A DNA stretch of 64,000 nt from an uncultured Reyranella sp. (GCF_945957355.1 NZ_CAMFKM010000001.1:434001-498000); one strand, 5' to 3'. Counted from the first letter of the stretch, positions 33,622 through 42,454 are shown. Translations and numbers: made by a program. The notes: generated by a model not told the origin, from the sequence alone.

Positions 33622-34629
33622 ATGCGCTCCAACAAGCCGGTGAACATGGACATCGATCAGCTTCGGGGATGGGCGTCGGTCATGGACAAGGCCATGATCG
33701 CGAGCCTTGTCGCCACCCTCTTGGCCGTGTCGGCGCTGGGTATCACGACGTTCCTGTCGTTCCGGTACAGTGGCGCTATTCGCGCCCACGAACAGGCCGC
33801 CCTCGACCGCTACAAGGATCTGGAAAGCGAGGCCGCACGGCGCGAGCGGGAGGCCTCGGCGGCGCGCGAACAGGCGGCGGCGCTCGAACGGGCCATCGCC
33901 ACCGAGCGGGATCGCACGGCAAAGCTCGAACGAGAGGTCTCTCTCGCGCGGGACCAGGCCACCGCGCTCGCACAGGAAGCGGAGAAAGCGCGCCAGCGGA
34001 GCCTGGCGCTCGAGCAGGCCGCCCGCGAGGCGACCGAGCGAGTGACCCAGGCCTCTGCCGAGAACAAGGCGGCCGCGGAAAGCGCGCGCGCCCCGCTGTT
34101 CGATGCGGCCGAGATCCGGCGCCGCCTCGCCGACCTGGGCAAGATGGTCAAGGACGCGACCACACGCGCACCGGAGCCCGGCCGAGAGGTGACCCCGGAA
34201 GCGACCCCGCCGGCCGTGGCGGCCCCCGCCCCGCCGCCCTCGCCCTTTGTCGCGGGCCTGCAGAGATATGCCGGCACGCCGGCCGCGATCTTCCTGCTGG
34301 GCCAGATCTCCGACGCGCCCGCCATCGGGGCAACGATTTCCGACGATCTAGGCCAGGCAGGCTGGGCGCCGCAGACCTGGACCTGGGGCGGCGTGGCCGG
34401 CATCTATGGTGTCGTCGTGCTGGTCCGGGACGGCAGCGACCCGGCCACGCACGAGGCCGCCGCCGCCCTCGTCGATGCACTCGGTACCGCCGGCTTCAAC
34501 GCCAGCAAGGGCGACTGGCCGGCGAACTGGGGCCGGTTCCGCGGCACGCTCAACGGGCCGCAGATACCCAGCCCCACCGACGCTGCCATACGCATCGTGA
34601 TTGGAGAAAAGGCGCGCAAGGCGCCCTGA
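33622..34629 (+). CDS. Membrane-anchored coiled-coil protein with unknown C-terminal domain
   Basis: 335-residue protein. A membrane helix at about residues 25-48 (ASLVATLLAVSALGITTFL) is followed by a long Ala/Glu/Arg-rich coiled coil (about 55-165, with AxxREREAxAAREQAAALERA heptads), a Pro-rich hinge and a globular C-terminal domain (about 205-335) that contains AAIFLLGQISDAP and VVLVRDGSDPATHEAAAALVDAL. I do not recognise that domain. The start is uncertain between 33622 and 33646. The layout resembles envelope spacer or scaffold proteins. Confidence 0.7.
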   Translation: MRSNKPVNMDIDQLRGWASVMDKAMIASLVATLLAVSALGITTFLSFRYSGAIRAHEQAALDRYKDLESEAARREREASAAREQAAALERAIATERDRTAKLEREVSLARDQATALAQEAEKARQRSLALEQAAREATERVTQASAENKAAAESARAPLFDAAEIRRRLADLGKMVKDATTRAPEPGREVTPEATPPAVAAPAPPPSPFVAGLQRYAGTPAAIFLLGQISDAPAIGATISDDLGQAGWAPQTWTWGGVAGIYGVVVLVRDGSDPATHEAAAALVDALGTAGFNASKGDWPANWGRFRGTLNGPQIPSPTDAAIRIVIGEKARKAP

Positions 34630-34652
34630 CCTGGCCGCGTTCGACGCCGCTT

Positions 34653-35516
34653 TCAGAGAGGCGTCACGCTGAGATCGACCCAGAGGCCGCGATAGGCGTC
34701 GCTGGCGCCGATGAAGTCGCCCGACACCGGCGTCACCTGCCAGATCTCGCGCGCCACAGCGACCGGGATCAGGTTATGCCCGCCGACGCTGCGGTTGGTC
34801 GGATCGAAGGTGATCCAGCCCGCGCCCGGCACATAGACCTCGGCCCAGGCGTGCGTGGAGTCGGCTTCGTAGTGTCCCGTCGCGCGATCCGGCCTGAAGA
34901 GATAGCCCGAGCAGAGCCGTGCGCCGAAGCGCAGGCAGCGTGCCGCCTCGACGAACAGGACCGCCAGGTCGCGGCAGGAGCCCAGCCCGCGCGCCAGAGT
35001 CTCGAGCGGCGCCTGCGTCCCCTCACTCTCGCGGCTCTGGTAGCGGATCTGCTGGGCGACACCGGAGCTGAGGTCCTTCAACAGGGACAGCGTGTCCGTC
35101 GGATCGCTGCGCACGAATCCCTTCGCCCAGGCTGCCAGCTTCCGATCAGGATCGAGATACTGCGGCACCACCAGCGCGCCGAGATCCGTCCAGTCGGCAT
35201 CGGTGTAGGCAAAGGGATAGCGCGTTGCGACGGCGGCGATGTCGAACACCGGCCAGGGATCGACGCGCAGCGTGAGCACCGCCTCGCTGTCGACCACCAG
35301 CCGGTCGGTCAGCCCCTCGAAGCCCGCCATCGCCACGGCATTGCCGAACACGTCGTGCGCCCAGGTCACGCTGGCCGCCGGCGTCACCGTGACCTCGTGC
35401 GACACCAGCCGCAGCTCGCGGCTCTCGCGCGGCCGCAGCATCAGCCGGTGCGGCCCCAGCCGGACGGGCGCGTGATAGAGATAGGTGGTTCGGTGGCGAA
35501 TCCGGAGGGTTGGCAA
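34653..35516 (-). CDS. Transglutaminase-like cysteine peptidase family protein
   Basis: 287-residue protein with an N-terminal beta domain (begins LRIRHRTTYLYHAPVRLGPHR) and a transglutaminase core. The catalytic triad is Cys181 (GSCRD), His222 (STHAWAE) and Asp238 (FDPTN). Members hydrolyse or transfer peptide or isopeptide bonds. No ATG lies near the conserved N-terminus; the TTG at 35516, with GCAGG nine bases upstream, is the best start. The frame is open to an ATG at 35744, but that extension is Ala/Pro-rich and non-conserved. The gap to the next gene (35517-35750) contains no gene I can support. Confidence 0.87.
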   Translation of the reverse strand: MPTLRIRHRTTYLYHAPVRLGPHRLMLRPRESRELRLVSHEVTVTPAASVTWAHDVFGNAVAMAGFEGLTDRLVVDSEAVLTLRVDPWPVFDIAAVATRYPFAYTDADWTDLGALVVPQYLDPDRKLAAWAKGFVRSDPTDTLSLLKDLSSGVAQQIRYQSRESEGTQAPLETLARGLGSCRDLAVLFVEAARCLRFGARLCSGYLFRPDRATGHYEADSTHAWAEVYVPGAGWITFDPTNRSVGGHNLIPVAVAREIWQVTPVSGDFIGASDAYRGLWVDLSVTPL

Positions 35517-35750
35517 AAGAACCTGCTCTTGCGGGCCTATGATGCAGGCGAAGGACCCGGAGGCGGCTCGCGCGGGGGCGGCATCGGAGGCAGAGGCGTT
35601 GGCCTCGATCCGGGCGGCGGTTCGCAAGGCGCCTCGTTCGGCGGCCTGGGGATACGTGCCATTCCAACTCCCTTCGCTGTTGCCGGCCGGAGCCACTGAA
35701 CCAGAAGTCCCTGTCACCTCGCCGGCACGACCGGCCAGCCTCATGAACCC

Positions 35751-35930
35751 CTAGGATCGGCGCTCTTTCCGGGCGCGGTAATCATCGAGGGCGGCAAGCG
35801 CCGTCCGCCAGAGCGCACGCGCCGCCTCGACAACCTGCACGTCATGAAAGCTCTCGAGGCGCAGGTACCGTTCATGGGCGTCCCGTGCGGCTTTGTCGAG
35901 GCGCTCCAGTTCGCGATCGATTTCAGTCAT
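35751..35930 (-). CDS. Small charged helical protein (59 residues)
   Basis: Open frame starting MTEIDRELERLDKAA and ending DDYRARKERRS, rich in Asp, Glu, Arg and Ala with a heptad-like spacing suggesting one or two amphipathic helices. Third codon positions are mostly G or C. No good ribosome-binding site precedes the ATG, which lowers confidence. It lies in the gap between the transglutaminase gene and the EthD-like gene and might be cotranscribed with the former. No family recognised. Confidence 0.45.
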   Translation of the reverse strand: MTEIDRELERLDKAARDAHERYLRLESFHDVQVVEAARALWRTALAALDDYRARKERRS

Positions 35931-36131
35931 TGCGCATCAAAGCGCGCGGAGAATCGACGTTGCACGGGTTCCAAAACATCGTGGCAGGACACGGACCGCC
36001 ATACTTGTCGGCGAGCGGCCACCGAACCGTCGTAGAGCGTTGGTCTGGCCGGGAACCGCCGAAAGATGTAACCGCGCTCCCGCAAAATGCTAGATTGCAC
36101 AGGCACCGGCGCATCCACGACAGGAGTTATG

Positions 36132-36809
36132 ATGCCCCTCCTCGGCAAGGGAATGCTGCTCACGTTCACCGACGTGTCGGCGCGCGACGAGCGCGACTAC
36201 AACGAGTGGTACAATCGCGAGCATATCGACGATCGTGTGAACCTGCCGGGCTTCCATCGCGGCCGGCGCTATGCCGCGGTGCGCGGCACGCCGCGATATC
36301 TCGCAGTCTATGAATGCGACACGGTCGCCATCCTGGGCACCCAGAACTACCTGCGCACGCTGGACAACCAGACGCCGTGGAGCCAGCGGGTGATGGCGCG
36401 GTTCACGCATTTCACCCGGCTCACCCTGCGCATCCAGGTCGACCAGACCCACGGGGTGGGCGCGGCGCTGGCCACGGTGCGCTTCGTGCCGGACCTGCAC
36501 CGGCGCAATGCGCTGGTCGAATGGCTCTCCACCCAGGCGCTCCCGAAGCTGATCGCGCGACCCGGCGTATTGGGTGCCGCGGCCGGCGAGAACGATCTCG
36601 AGGTGATGCACGCGCCGCTGCAGGACAAGAGCATGGATCATCCGCGGGCCGACGAGTCCGAATGGGTCGTGCTGCTGGAGGGCGCGGACGTCGCCGCCGT
36701 CGGCGCCGCCGCGCGTTCGCTGTTCACGATCGCTCGACTGCGGCCCTTCGGTGTAGAGACGGCACCCTCGATCGGCACCTACAGGTTCCTGTTCGGCAAC
36801 CAGCGATGA
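36132..36809 (+). CDS. EthD-like dimeric alpha-beta barrel protein
   Basis: 225-residue protein whose first half begins MLLTFTDVSARDERDYNEWYNREHIDDRVNLPGF in two parts separated by a strand: DYNEWYNREHI and NLPGFHRGRRYAA are the hallmark of EthD/DUF4286-like ferredoxin barrels. A second, more diverged barrel-like half follows. Members take part in ring-cleaving or ether degradation pathways, or have no known activity. AGGAG lies five bases before the second ATG of an ATG-ATG pair; the second one is preferred. Confidence 0.8.
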   Translation: MPLLGKGMLLTFTDVSARDERDYNEWYNREHIDDRVNLPGFHRGRRYAAVRGTPRYLAVYECDTVAILGTQNYLRTLDNQTPWSQRVMARFTHFTRLTLRIQVDQTHGVGAALATVRFVPDLHRRNALVEWLSTQALPKLIARPGVLGAAAGENDLEVMHAPLQDKSMDHPRADESEWVVLLEGADVAAVGAAARSLFTIARLRPFGVETAPSIGTYRFLFGNQR

Positions 36810-36856
36810 CGTTTCTTTGACCCATCGTTGATCGCCCAATCGACTAGGGTCGGCGC

Positions 36857-37708
36857 GTGTCCAACCAACGCATCATCTTCTGGCTGAGGCTCGCGACCTT
36901 GGTCGCCCTCTGCCTGCCCGCCCTCGATCTGGCCTGGCGCTGGTACACGGGCGATCTCGAACCGCGTGCCGTGACGCTCGCCACGCACATCACCGGCGAC
37001 TGGGCGGTCGTGTTCCTGCTGGTCTCGCTGGCGCTGACGCCGGCCCGCGCGGTCTTCGACTGGGCGCCGCTGATCCACATCCGCCGCAGGGTCGGCGTCG
37101 CGGCGGCGCTCTACGCCGTCGCTCACCTGCTGATCTACGTGCTCGACCAGAAATGGAACCTGGTTGTCGTCGCCACGGAGATCGTGAAGCGCTTCTATCT
37201 CACCATCGGCTTCGTGGCGCTGCTCGCCCTGGTGGCGCTGGCGATCACCTCGACCAACGGCTGGCAGAAGCGGCTGAAGCGCAACTGGAAGCGCCTGCAC
37301 TGGATGGTCTATCCGGCCGTCACGCTGGCCCTGCTGCACTTCTTCATCCAGTCCAAGGTCAAGATCGGCGAGGCCGCCTTCGCCGCAGGCCTGTTCGCCT
37401 GGCTGATGCTGTGGCGCGTGCTGCCCGTGCAGCTGCGCAAGAGCTTCGCCGGCCTGGCCCTGCTCGCCATCGGAGCGACAGCGATCACGGTGGTCTTCGA
37501 GGCCTCGTGGTACGGGCTGGTCAACAAGATCGATCCGGTCCGCGTCCTGGCCGCCAACCTCGATCCCGAGCTGGTGCCGCGACCGGCCCAGAAGGTGCTG
37601 GCGGTCTCTCTGCTGGCGATCGGATTGGTCGGACTGCGGCGCGGGCTCGCCGCGGCGAGCAGGCTCTGGACGCAGCGCTATATCCGTCCGACTATACCGA
37701 CTTCCTGA
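36857..37708 (+). CDS. msrQ: MsrQ-like haem-binding ferric-reductase-type membrane protein
   Basis: 283-residue membrane protein with about six or seven helices of the ferric reductase-like domain. Haem-ligand candidates are the His residues in YAVAHLLIY and in LHWMVYPAVTLALLHFF; the sequence FDWAPLIHIRRRVGVAAALY is characteristic of MsrQ/YedZ. MsrQ passes electrons from the quinone pool to MsrP, a periplasmic molybdopterin methionine-sulfoxide reductase. No msrP gene is in the window; instead the molybdate transporter genes modB and modC follow after 12 bp. It starts with GTG at 36857. The C-terminal 60 residues extend beyond classic MsrQ. Confidence 0.8.
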   Translation: MSNQRIIFWLRLATLVALCLPALDLAWRWYTGDLEPRAVTLATHITGDWAVVFLLVSLALTPARAVFDWAPLIHIRRRVGVAAALYAVAHLLIYVLDQKWNLVVVATEIVKRFYLTIGFVALLALVALAITSTNGWQKRLKRNWKRLHWMVYPAVTLALLHFFIQSKVKIGEAAFAAGLFAWLMLWRVLPVQLRKSFAGLALLAIGATAITVVFEASWYGLVNKIDPVRVLAANLDPELVPRPAQKVLAVSLLAIGLVGLRRGLAAASRLWTQRYIRPTIPTS

Positions 37709-37720
37709 ACGGAAGAAGGT

Positions 37721-38407
37721 ATGACTCCGGAAGAATGGACGGCCGTACGGCTGAGCCTCCTGATCGCCGCGACGGCGACGCTCTGCAGCCTGCCGGTCGG
37801 CATCGCCGTCGCCTGGCTGCTGGCGCGGGGACGCTTCTGGGGCAGGAGCGTGCTCGACACGCTGGTTCACCTGCCTCTGATCATGCCGCCGGTCGTCACC
37901 GGCTACCTGCTGCTGCTGTCGTTCGGCCGGCGCGGGCCGATCGGCTCGTTCCTGGCCGATGAATTCGGCATCGTCTTCTCCTTCCGCTGGACCGGCGCGG
38001 CGCTCGCCTGCGCCGTCATGGGCTTTCCGCTGCTGGTGCGCGCCATCCGCCTGTCCATCGAGGCCGTCGACCAGCGGCTCGAAGCGGCCGCGGGCACCCT
38101 GGGCGCCAACCCGCTCTGGGTCTTCGCCACCATCACCCTGCCGCTCTGCCTGCCCGGCATCATCGCCGGCGCCATCCTGGCCTTCGCCAAGTCGATGGGC
38201 GAGTTCGGCGCTACCATCACCTTCGTTTCCAACATTCCCGGCGAGACGCAGACCCTCCCGGCCCTGATCTACACCCTGACCCAGGTACCGGGCGGCGACG
38301 CCGCCGCGATGCGCCTCACCCTGGTGTCGATCGCGATCTCCATGCTGGCGCTGCTCGGCTCCGAGCTGCTGGCCAAGCGTATCGGCGCACGGCGGCAGAC
38401 GGCATGA
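37721..38407 (+). CDS. modB: Molybdate ABC transporter permease
   Basis: 228-residue inner-membrane permease with about five or six helices. The cytoplasmic EAA loop reads EAAAGTLGANPLWVFATITLPL and is followed by FAKSMGEFGATITFVSNIPGETQTL, the ModB signature. It works with ModC and a periplasmic ModA; modA is not in the window. Its stop overlaps the modC start (ATGA), so the two are coupled. The upstream msrQ-like gene is 12 bp away on the same transcript. Confidence 0.93.
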   Translation: MTPEEWTAVRLSLLIAATATLCSLPVGIAVAWLLARGRFWGRSVLDTLVHLPLIMPPVVTGYLLLLSFGRRGPIGSFLADEFGIVFSFRWTGAALACAVMGFPLLVRAIRLSIEAVDQRLEAAAGTLGANPLWVFATITLPLCLPGIIAGAILAFAKSMGEFGATITFVSNIPGETQTLPALIYTLTQVPGGDAAAMRLTLVSIAISMLALLGSELLAKRIGARRQTA

Positions 38408-39465
38408 GCCTCGACGTCGACGTCGACCACAGGCGCGGCAGTTTCCGGCTACAGGCGCGCTTCACGGCCGCGCCGGGCCTGACGGCGCTGTTCGGCCGCT
38501 CGGGTTCTGGCAAGACCAGCCTGGTCAACATCGTCGGCGGCCTGATCCGTCCCGACCGCGGCCGCATCGCCGTCGACGGCCAGACGCTCGTCGACACCGA
38601 ACGCGGCGTCTTCGTACCCGCGCATCGCCGGCGCATCGGCTACGTCTTCCAGGACAGCCGCCTGTTTCCCCATCTCAGCGTGCGGCGCAATCTTCTCTAC
38701 GGGCGCTGGTTCGCGCGCGGCGACGGCGGCGCGACCGCCGATCTCGGCGCCGTGGTCGAGCTGCTGGGCATCGGGCATCTGCTGGAGCGCGATCCCGACT
38801 CCCTGTCGGGCGGAGAGAAGCAGAGGGTCGCCATCGGCCGTGCCCTGCTCGCGAGACCGCGGCTGGTCCTGATGGACGAGCCGCTCGCCTCGCTCGACGA
38901 ATCGCGGCGTAGCGAGATCCTGCCCTATATCGAGCGGCTGCGCGACGAGGCCGGCGTCCCCATCCTCTATGTCAGCCACTCGGTCGCCGAGGTCGCCCGG
39001 CTCGCCACGACGGTCGTGATCATGAGCGAGGGCACGGTGACGGCGGTCGGGCCGGTCCAGGACATCCTGCCCATGGCCGACGCCACGGATGGCGGCGCGG
39101 TGCTGGAGGCACGGATCGTCCGGCACGACGAGACGTTCCACCTGTCGGTGCTGGAAAGCGTTGCGGGCGAGCTTCAGGTACCGCGGCTCGATGCGCCCGC
39201 CGGCGCACCTGTCCGTGCCTATATCCGCGCCCGCGACGTGATGCTGAGCCTCCGGCCTCCCGAGGACATCAGCGCGCTGAACGTGCTGGCCGGGCGCATC
39301 GCGTCCATCAGCGCGACGACGAATGCGCAGGCCGATGTCCGCCTGGACTGCAGCGGTGCCGTCCTGCTGGCCCGGGTGACCGCCAAATCGGTCGACCGGC
39401 TGGCCCTGGCGCCCGGACGGCCGGTCTACGCCGTCGTCAAGAGCGTGTCATTCGAACGCAGTTAA
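38404..39465 (+). CDS. modC: Molybdate ABC transporter ATP-binding protein
   Basis: 353-residue ATPase. Walker A GRSGSGKT (residues 31-38), signature LSGGEK (134-139), Walker B LVLMDEP (154-160) and the switch His in YVSHSVAE form the nucleotide-binding domain. The C-terminal 65 residues or so are a Mop/TOBE molybdate-sensing domain (SALNVLAGRIASISAT onwards). It energises molybdate import for the molybdenum enzymes of the cell, two of whose large subunits are encoded at 26688 and 47355. It overlaps modB by four bases. Confidence 0.94.
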   Translation: MSLDVDVDHRRGSFRLQARFTAAPGLTALFGRSGSGKTSLVNIVGGLIRPDRGRIAVDGQTLVDTERGVFVPAHRRRIGYVFQDSRLFPHLSVRRNLLYGRWFARGDGGATADLGAVVELLGIGHLLERDPDSLSGGEKQRVAIGRALLARPRLVLMDEPLASLDESRRSEILPYIERLRDEAGVPILYVSHSVAEVARLATTVVIMSEGTVTAVGPVQDILPMADATDGGAVLEARIVRHDETFHLSVLESVAGELQVPRLDAPAGAPVRAYIRARDVMLSLRPPEDISALNVLAGRIASISATTNAQADVRLDCSGAVLLARVTAKSVDRLALAPGRPVYAVVKSVSFERS

Positions 39466-39519
39466 CTGCGCTAGAGTGCGGGTGGGCACATTGGCCCGCC
39501 AATGAACGCGAGGAACCGA

Positions 39520-41142
39520 ATGAAGTCGATGCCGCTGCCGCTCACGCCGCGTTTCATCACCTGGACGCTGGCGACGACCTTCGCTGTCGTGCTGGGCCTC
39601 GCTTGGGCGTTCGATCCCCGCTCCTGGTGGATCGGCGTCGCTTTCCTCATCGCCGTCTTCCTCGCCTGCGTCGGCCTCTACGACTATTTCCAGACGAAGC
39701 ACGCCGTGCTGCGCAACTATCCCGTCGCCGCGCACCTGCGCTTCATCTTCGAGGCGATCCGCCCCGAGATGCGCCAATATTTCTTCGAGGGCGAGAAGGA
39801 CGGCATGCCCTTCTCGCGCGACCGGCGTGCGATCGTCTACCAGCGCGCCAAGTCGTCCCTCGACGTCCGGCCCTTCGGCACCACCCACGACGTCTATGCC
39901 GAGGGCTACGAGTGGATGACCCATTCGATCTCGCCGACCCCGGTCAGCAAGGAGCCGTTCCGCATCAACATCGGCGGGCCCGACTGCACGCAGCCCTACT
40001 CGGCCTCGATCTTCAACATCTCGGCCATGAGCTTCGGGGCGCTCAGCGCCAATGCCATCCGCGCGCTGAACAGCGGCGCCAAGCTGGGCGGCTTCGCCCA
40101 CGACACTGGCGAGGGCGGCTACAGCCCCTATCATCGCGAGGGCGGCGGCGACATCATCTGGGAGATCGGCTCGGGCTATTTCGGCGCCCGCAATGCCGAC
40201 GGCACCTTCTCTGCCGAGCGCTTCGCCGCCGGCGCGGCCAACCCGCAGGTCAAGATGGTCGAGCTGAAGCTCAGCCAGGGCGCCAAGCCCGGCCATGGTG
40301 GCGTGCTGCCGGCGCCCAAGGTCAGCGAGGAGATCGCCCTCACGCGCGGCGTGCCGATGGGTCAGGACTGCATCTCGCCCTCGCATCACACGGCGTTCAC
40401 GACGCCCATCGAGATGATGAAGTTCATCGCCGAGATGCGGCGTCTCTCGGGCGGCAAGCCGGCCGGCTTCAAGCTCTGTGTCGGCCACGAATGGGAATTC
40501 CTGGCGATCTGCAAGGCGATGCTGGAGACCGGCATCTATCCCGACTTCATCGTCGTCGACGGCAAGGAAGGCGGCACCGGCGCGGCGCCGCTGGAGTTCC
40601 TCGACCATGTCGGCAAGCCGCTGCGGCAGGGATTGCACATCGTGCACAACGCCCTCGTGGGCATCGGCGCCCGCCACAGGGTCAAGATCGGCGCCGCCGG
40701 CAAGATCGTCACCGCCTTCGACATCATCCGCGCGATGGCGCTGGGCGCCGACTGGTGCAACTCCGCACGCGGCTTCATGTTCGCCGTGGGCTGCATCCAG
40801 TCGCAGTCCTGCCACACCGACCGCTGCCCCACCGGCGTCGCGACGCAAGATCCGGGGCGCCAGCGGGCGCTGGTCGTGCCGGACAAGATGGAGAGGGTCG
40901 CGAACTTCCACCGCGCCACCCTGAGCGAGCTCGCCGAGCTGACCGCCGCCGCGGGCCTCGACCATCCGACCGATTTCAAGCCGATCCACATCTCCCAGCG
41001 CGTCTCGGGCAGCGAGGTCAAGACCTTCGCCGACCTGTACCCGGCGCTGGCCGAGGGCGAGCTGGTGGCCGGCACGGACAACCCGCGCTGGCGCAAGGCG
41101 TGGGACATGGCTCACGCCGATTCGTTCCGCGCGACGGCCTGA
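39520..41142 (+). CDS. FMN-binding glutamate synthase family protein (membrane-anchored)
   Basis: 540-residue protein with two N-terminal membrane helices (WTLATTFAVVLGLAWAF and WWIGVAFLIAVFLACVGLY) followed by a GltS-type FMN barrel. The [3Fe-4S] ligands Cys425, Cys431 and Cys436 have the glutamate-synthase spacing C-x5-C-x4-C, and the phosphate-binding segment GKEGGTGAAPLEF is present. No glutaminase domain is attached. Relatives are annotated as glutamate synthase-like or as amidotransferase-linked dehydrogenases; the real reaction is unclear. The ATG at 39520 has GAGGAA upstream; an ATG six codons earlier is also possible. Confidence 0.88.
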   Translation: MKSMPLPLTPRFITWTLATTFAVVLGLAWAFDPRSWWIGVAFLIAVFLACVGLYDYFQTKHAVLRNYPVAAHLRFIFEAIRPEMRQYFFEGEKDGMPFSRDRRAIVYQRAKSSLDVRPFGTTHDVYAEGYEWMTHSISPTPVSKEPFRINIGGPDCTQPYSASIFNISAMSFGALSANAIRALNSGAKLGGFAHDTGEGGYSPYHREGGGDIIWEIGSGYFGARNADGTFSAERFAAGAANPQVKMVELKLSQGAKPGHGGVLPAPKVSEEIALTRGVPMGQDCISPSHHTAFTTPIEMMKFIAEMRRLSGGKPAGFKLCVGHEWEFLAICKAMLETGIYPDFIVVDGKEGGTGAAPLEFLDHVGKPLRQGLHIVHNALVGIGARHRVKIGAAGKIVTAFDIIRAMALGADWCNSARGFMFAVGCIQSQSCHTDRCPTGVATQDPGRQRALVVPDKMERVANFHRATLSELAELTAAAGLDHPTDFKPIHISQRVSGSEVKTFADLYPALAEGELVAGTDNPRWRKAWDMAHADSFRATA

Positions 41143-41170
41143 GTCCGCGCAAATCTGTTGCGATTCCCCT

Positions 41171-41198
41171 TTGGTTGGCCCAGCAATTGGCCAACCAA
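41171..41198 (+). promoter_or_regulatory. Perfect inverted repeat in front of the aminotransferase gene
   Basis: TTGGTTGGCC (41171-41180), 8-bp spacer, GGCCAACCAA (41189-41198): a perfect 10-bp inverted repeat that ends directly before the AGAGGAAA ribosome-binding site of the aminotransferase gene. It could be an operator for a dimeric repressor or an mRNA hairpin limiting translation. There is no T-tract, so a terminator is unlikely. Confidence 0.5.
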
Positions 41199-41211
41199 AG
41201 AGGAAACGACC

Positions 41212-42441
41212 ATGACCGCTCCGTTCGATTTCACGCCCCTGCTGGCGCCCGGAACGCCCGCGCCCGCCGTCAAGTGGAACGGCTTCCCGAAGTACAATTT
41301 CATCGGCGGCCACAACGACGCCGCCAACGTGCCGGTCCAGGCGCTGATCGATGCGGCCACGGCGGTGCTGGCGCGCGAGGGCGCGACGCTCGCGACCTAC
41401 GGCCTGAACAGCGGCCCGCTGGGCTACAAGCCGCTGCGCGAGTTCCTCGCGGGCAAACTCAAGGATCATGCCGGCATCGACTGCGCGTCGGACGAAATCC
41501 TGATCACCTCGGGATCGATGCAGGGCCTAGACCTGATCAACAGCCTGCTGGTGACCAGGGGCGACACCGTCATGATCGAGCAGGAAACCTATGGCGGCGC
41601 GCTCACCAAGCTGAACAAGCTGGGCGCCAACGTCGTCGGCATCCCGCTCGACCATGAAGGGCTGCGCCTCGACGTGCTGAAGCAGAAGCTCGAGGAGCTG
41701 AAGCAGAAGGGCATCAAGCCCAAGTACATCTACACCATCCCGACGGTGCAGAACCCGACCGGCGCCATCATGGGCGAGGCGCGCCGCGCCGAGCTGCTGA
41801 AGATCGCCGCGGAATACGGCGTCATGATCTTCGAGGACGAGTGCTATTCCGACCTGATCTGGAGCGGCAAGCGCCCGAAATCGCTCTACGCCATGGCCAA
41901 GGGCGAGGGCGTCATCTTCATCGGCTCCTTCTCCAAGTCGATCGCACCGGCGCTGCGCGTCGGCTACATCGTGGCCAAGTGGGACATTCTCGGCCGCATC
42001 CTCGGACTGAAGCAGGACGCCGGTTCCGGCGCGCTGGAGCAGATGGTGCTGGCGGAGTTCTGCACGCAGCATTTCGCGAACCACGTGCCGAAGCTCAACA
42101 AGACCCTGTCGGCCAAGTTGCAGGTCCTGCGCGAGGCGCTGGCGGAGCAGTTCGGAACCGATGCCGAATTCGGCGATCCCGAGGGCGGCATCTATCTCTG
42201 GATCAAGCTGCCCGACAACGTGGACACGACGAAGCTCGCGCAGGCCGCTCTGGCGGCCGGTGTGTCGCTCAATCCCGGTCCGGAATGGTCGACCAACAAG
42301 GAATACGCCCGCTCGCGCCTGCGGCTCTGCTTCGCCAACCCCGAGCCCGAGACGATCCGCAAGGGCGTCGAGGTCCTGGCCGACGTCTGCCGCCGCGAAT
42401 TCGGCGTGCCGCTGCGCTCGGCCAACGTCGAGAAGAGGTAG
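41212..42441 (+). CDS. PLP-dependent aminotransferase (class I/II, 2-aminoadipate type)
   Basis: 409-residue fold-type I aminotransferase acting on an amino acid in the cytoplasm. Motifs: YGLNSGPLGYKPLREFL, TSGSMQGLDL, IPTVQNPTGAIM, EDECYSDLIW with the pyridine-binding Asp, and SFSKSIAPALRVGYI with the Schiff-base Lys. It lacks the GntR domain of MocR regulators, so it is a stand-alone enzyme. AGAGGAAA precedes the ATG at 41212. It lies 69 bp behind the glutamate-synthase-like gene and ends at a strong terminator, so both enzymes could share amino-nitrogen metabolism. Confidence 0.93.
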   Translation: MTAPFDFTPLLAPGTPAPAVKWNGFPKYNFIGGHNDAANVPVQALIDAATAVLAREGATLATYGLNSGPLGYKPLREFLAGKLKDHAGIDCASDEILITSGSMQGLDLINSLLVTRGDTVMIEQETYGGALTKLNKLGANVVGIPLDHEGLRLDVLKQKLEELKQKGIKPKYIYTIPTVQNPTGAIMGEARRAELLKIAAEYGVMIFEDECYSDLIWSGKRPKSLYAMAKGEGVIFIGSFSKSIAPALRVGYIVAKWDILGRILGLKQDAGSGALEQMVLAEFCTQHFANHVPKLNKTLSAKLQVLREALAEQFGTDAEFGDPEGGIYLWIKLPDNVDTTKLAQAALAAGVSLNPGPEWSTNKEYARSRLRLCFANPEPETIRKGVEVLADVCRREFGVPLRSANVEKR

Positions 42442-42454
42442 GTCTTCTTCAAAA

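Noticed and set aside
35537..35754. Plus-strand frame of about 72 codons in the gap after the transglutaminase gene
   Set aside because: Ala/Pro-rich translation with no ribosome-binding site, no recognisable feature and overlap with the small minus-strand gene at 35751; not enough to call a gene.
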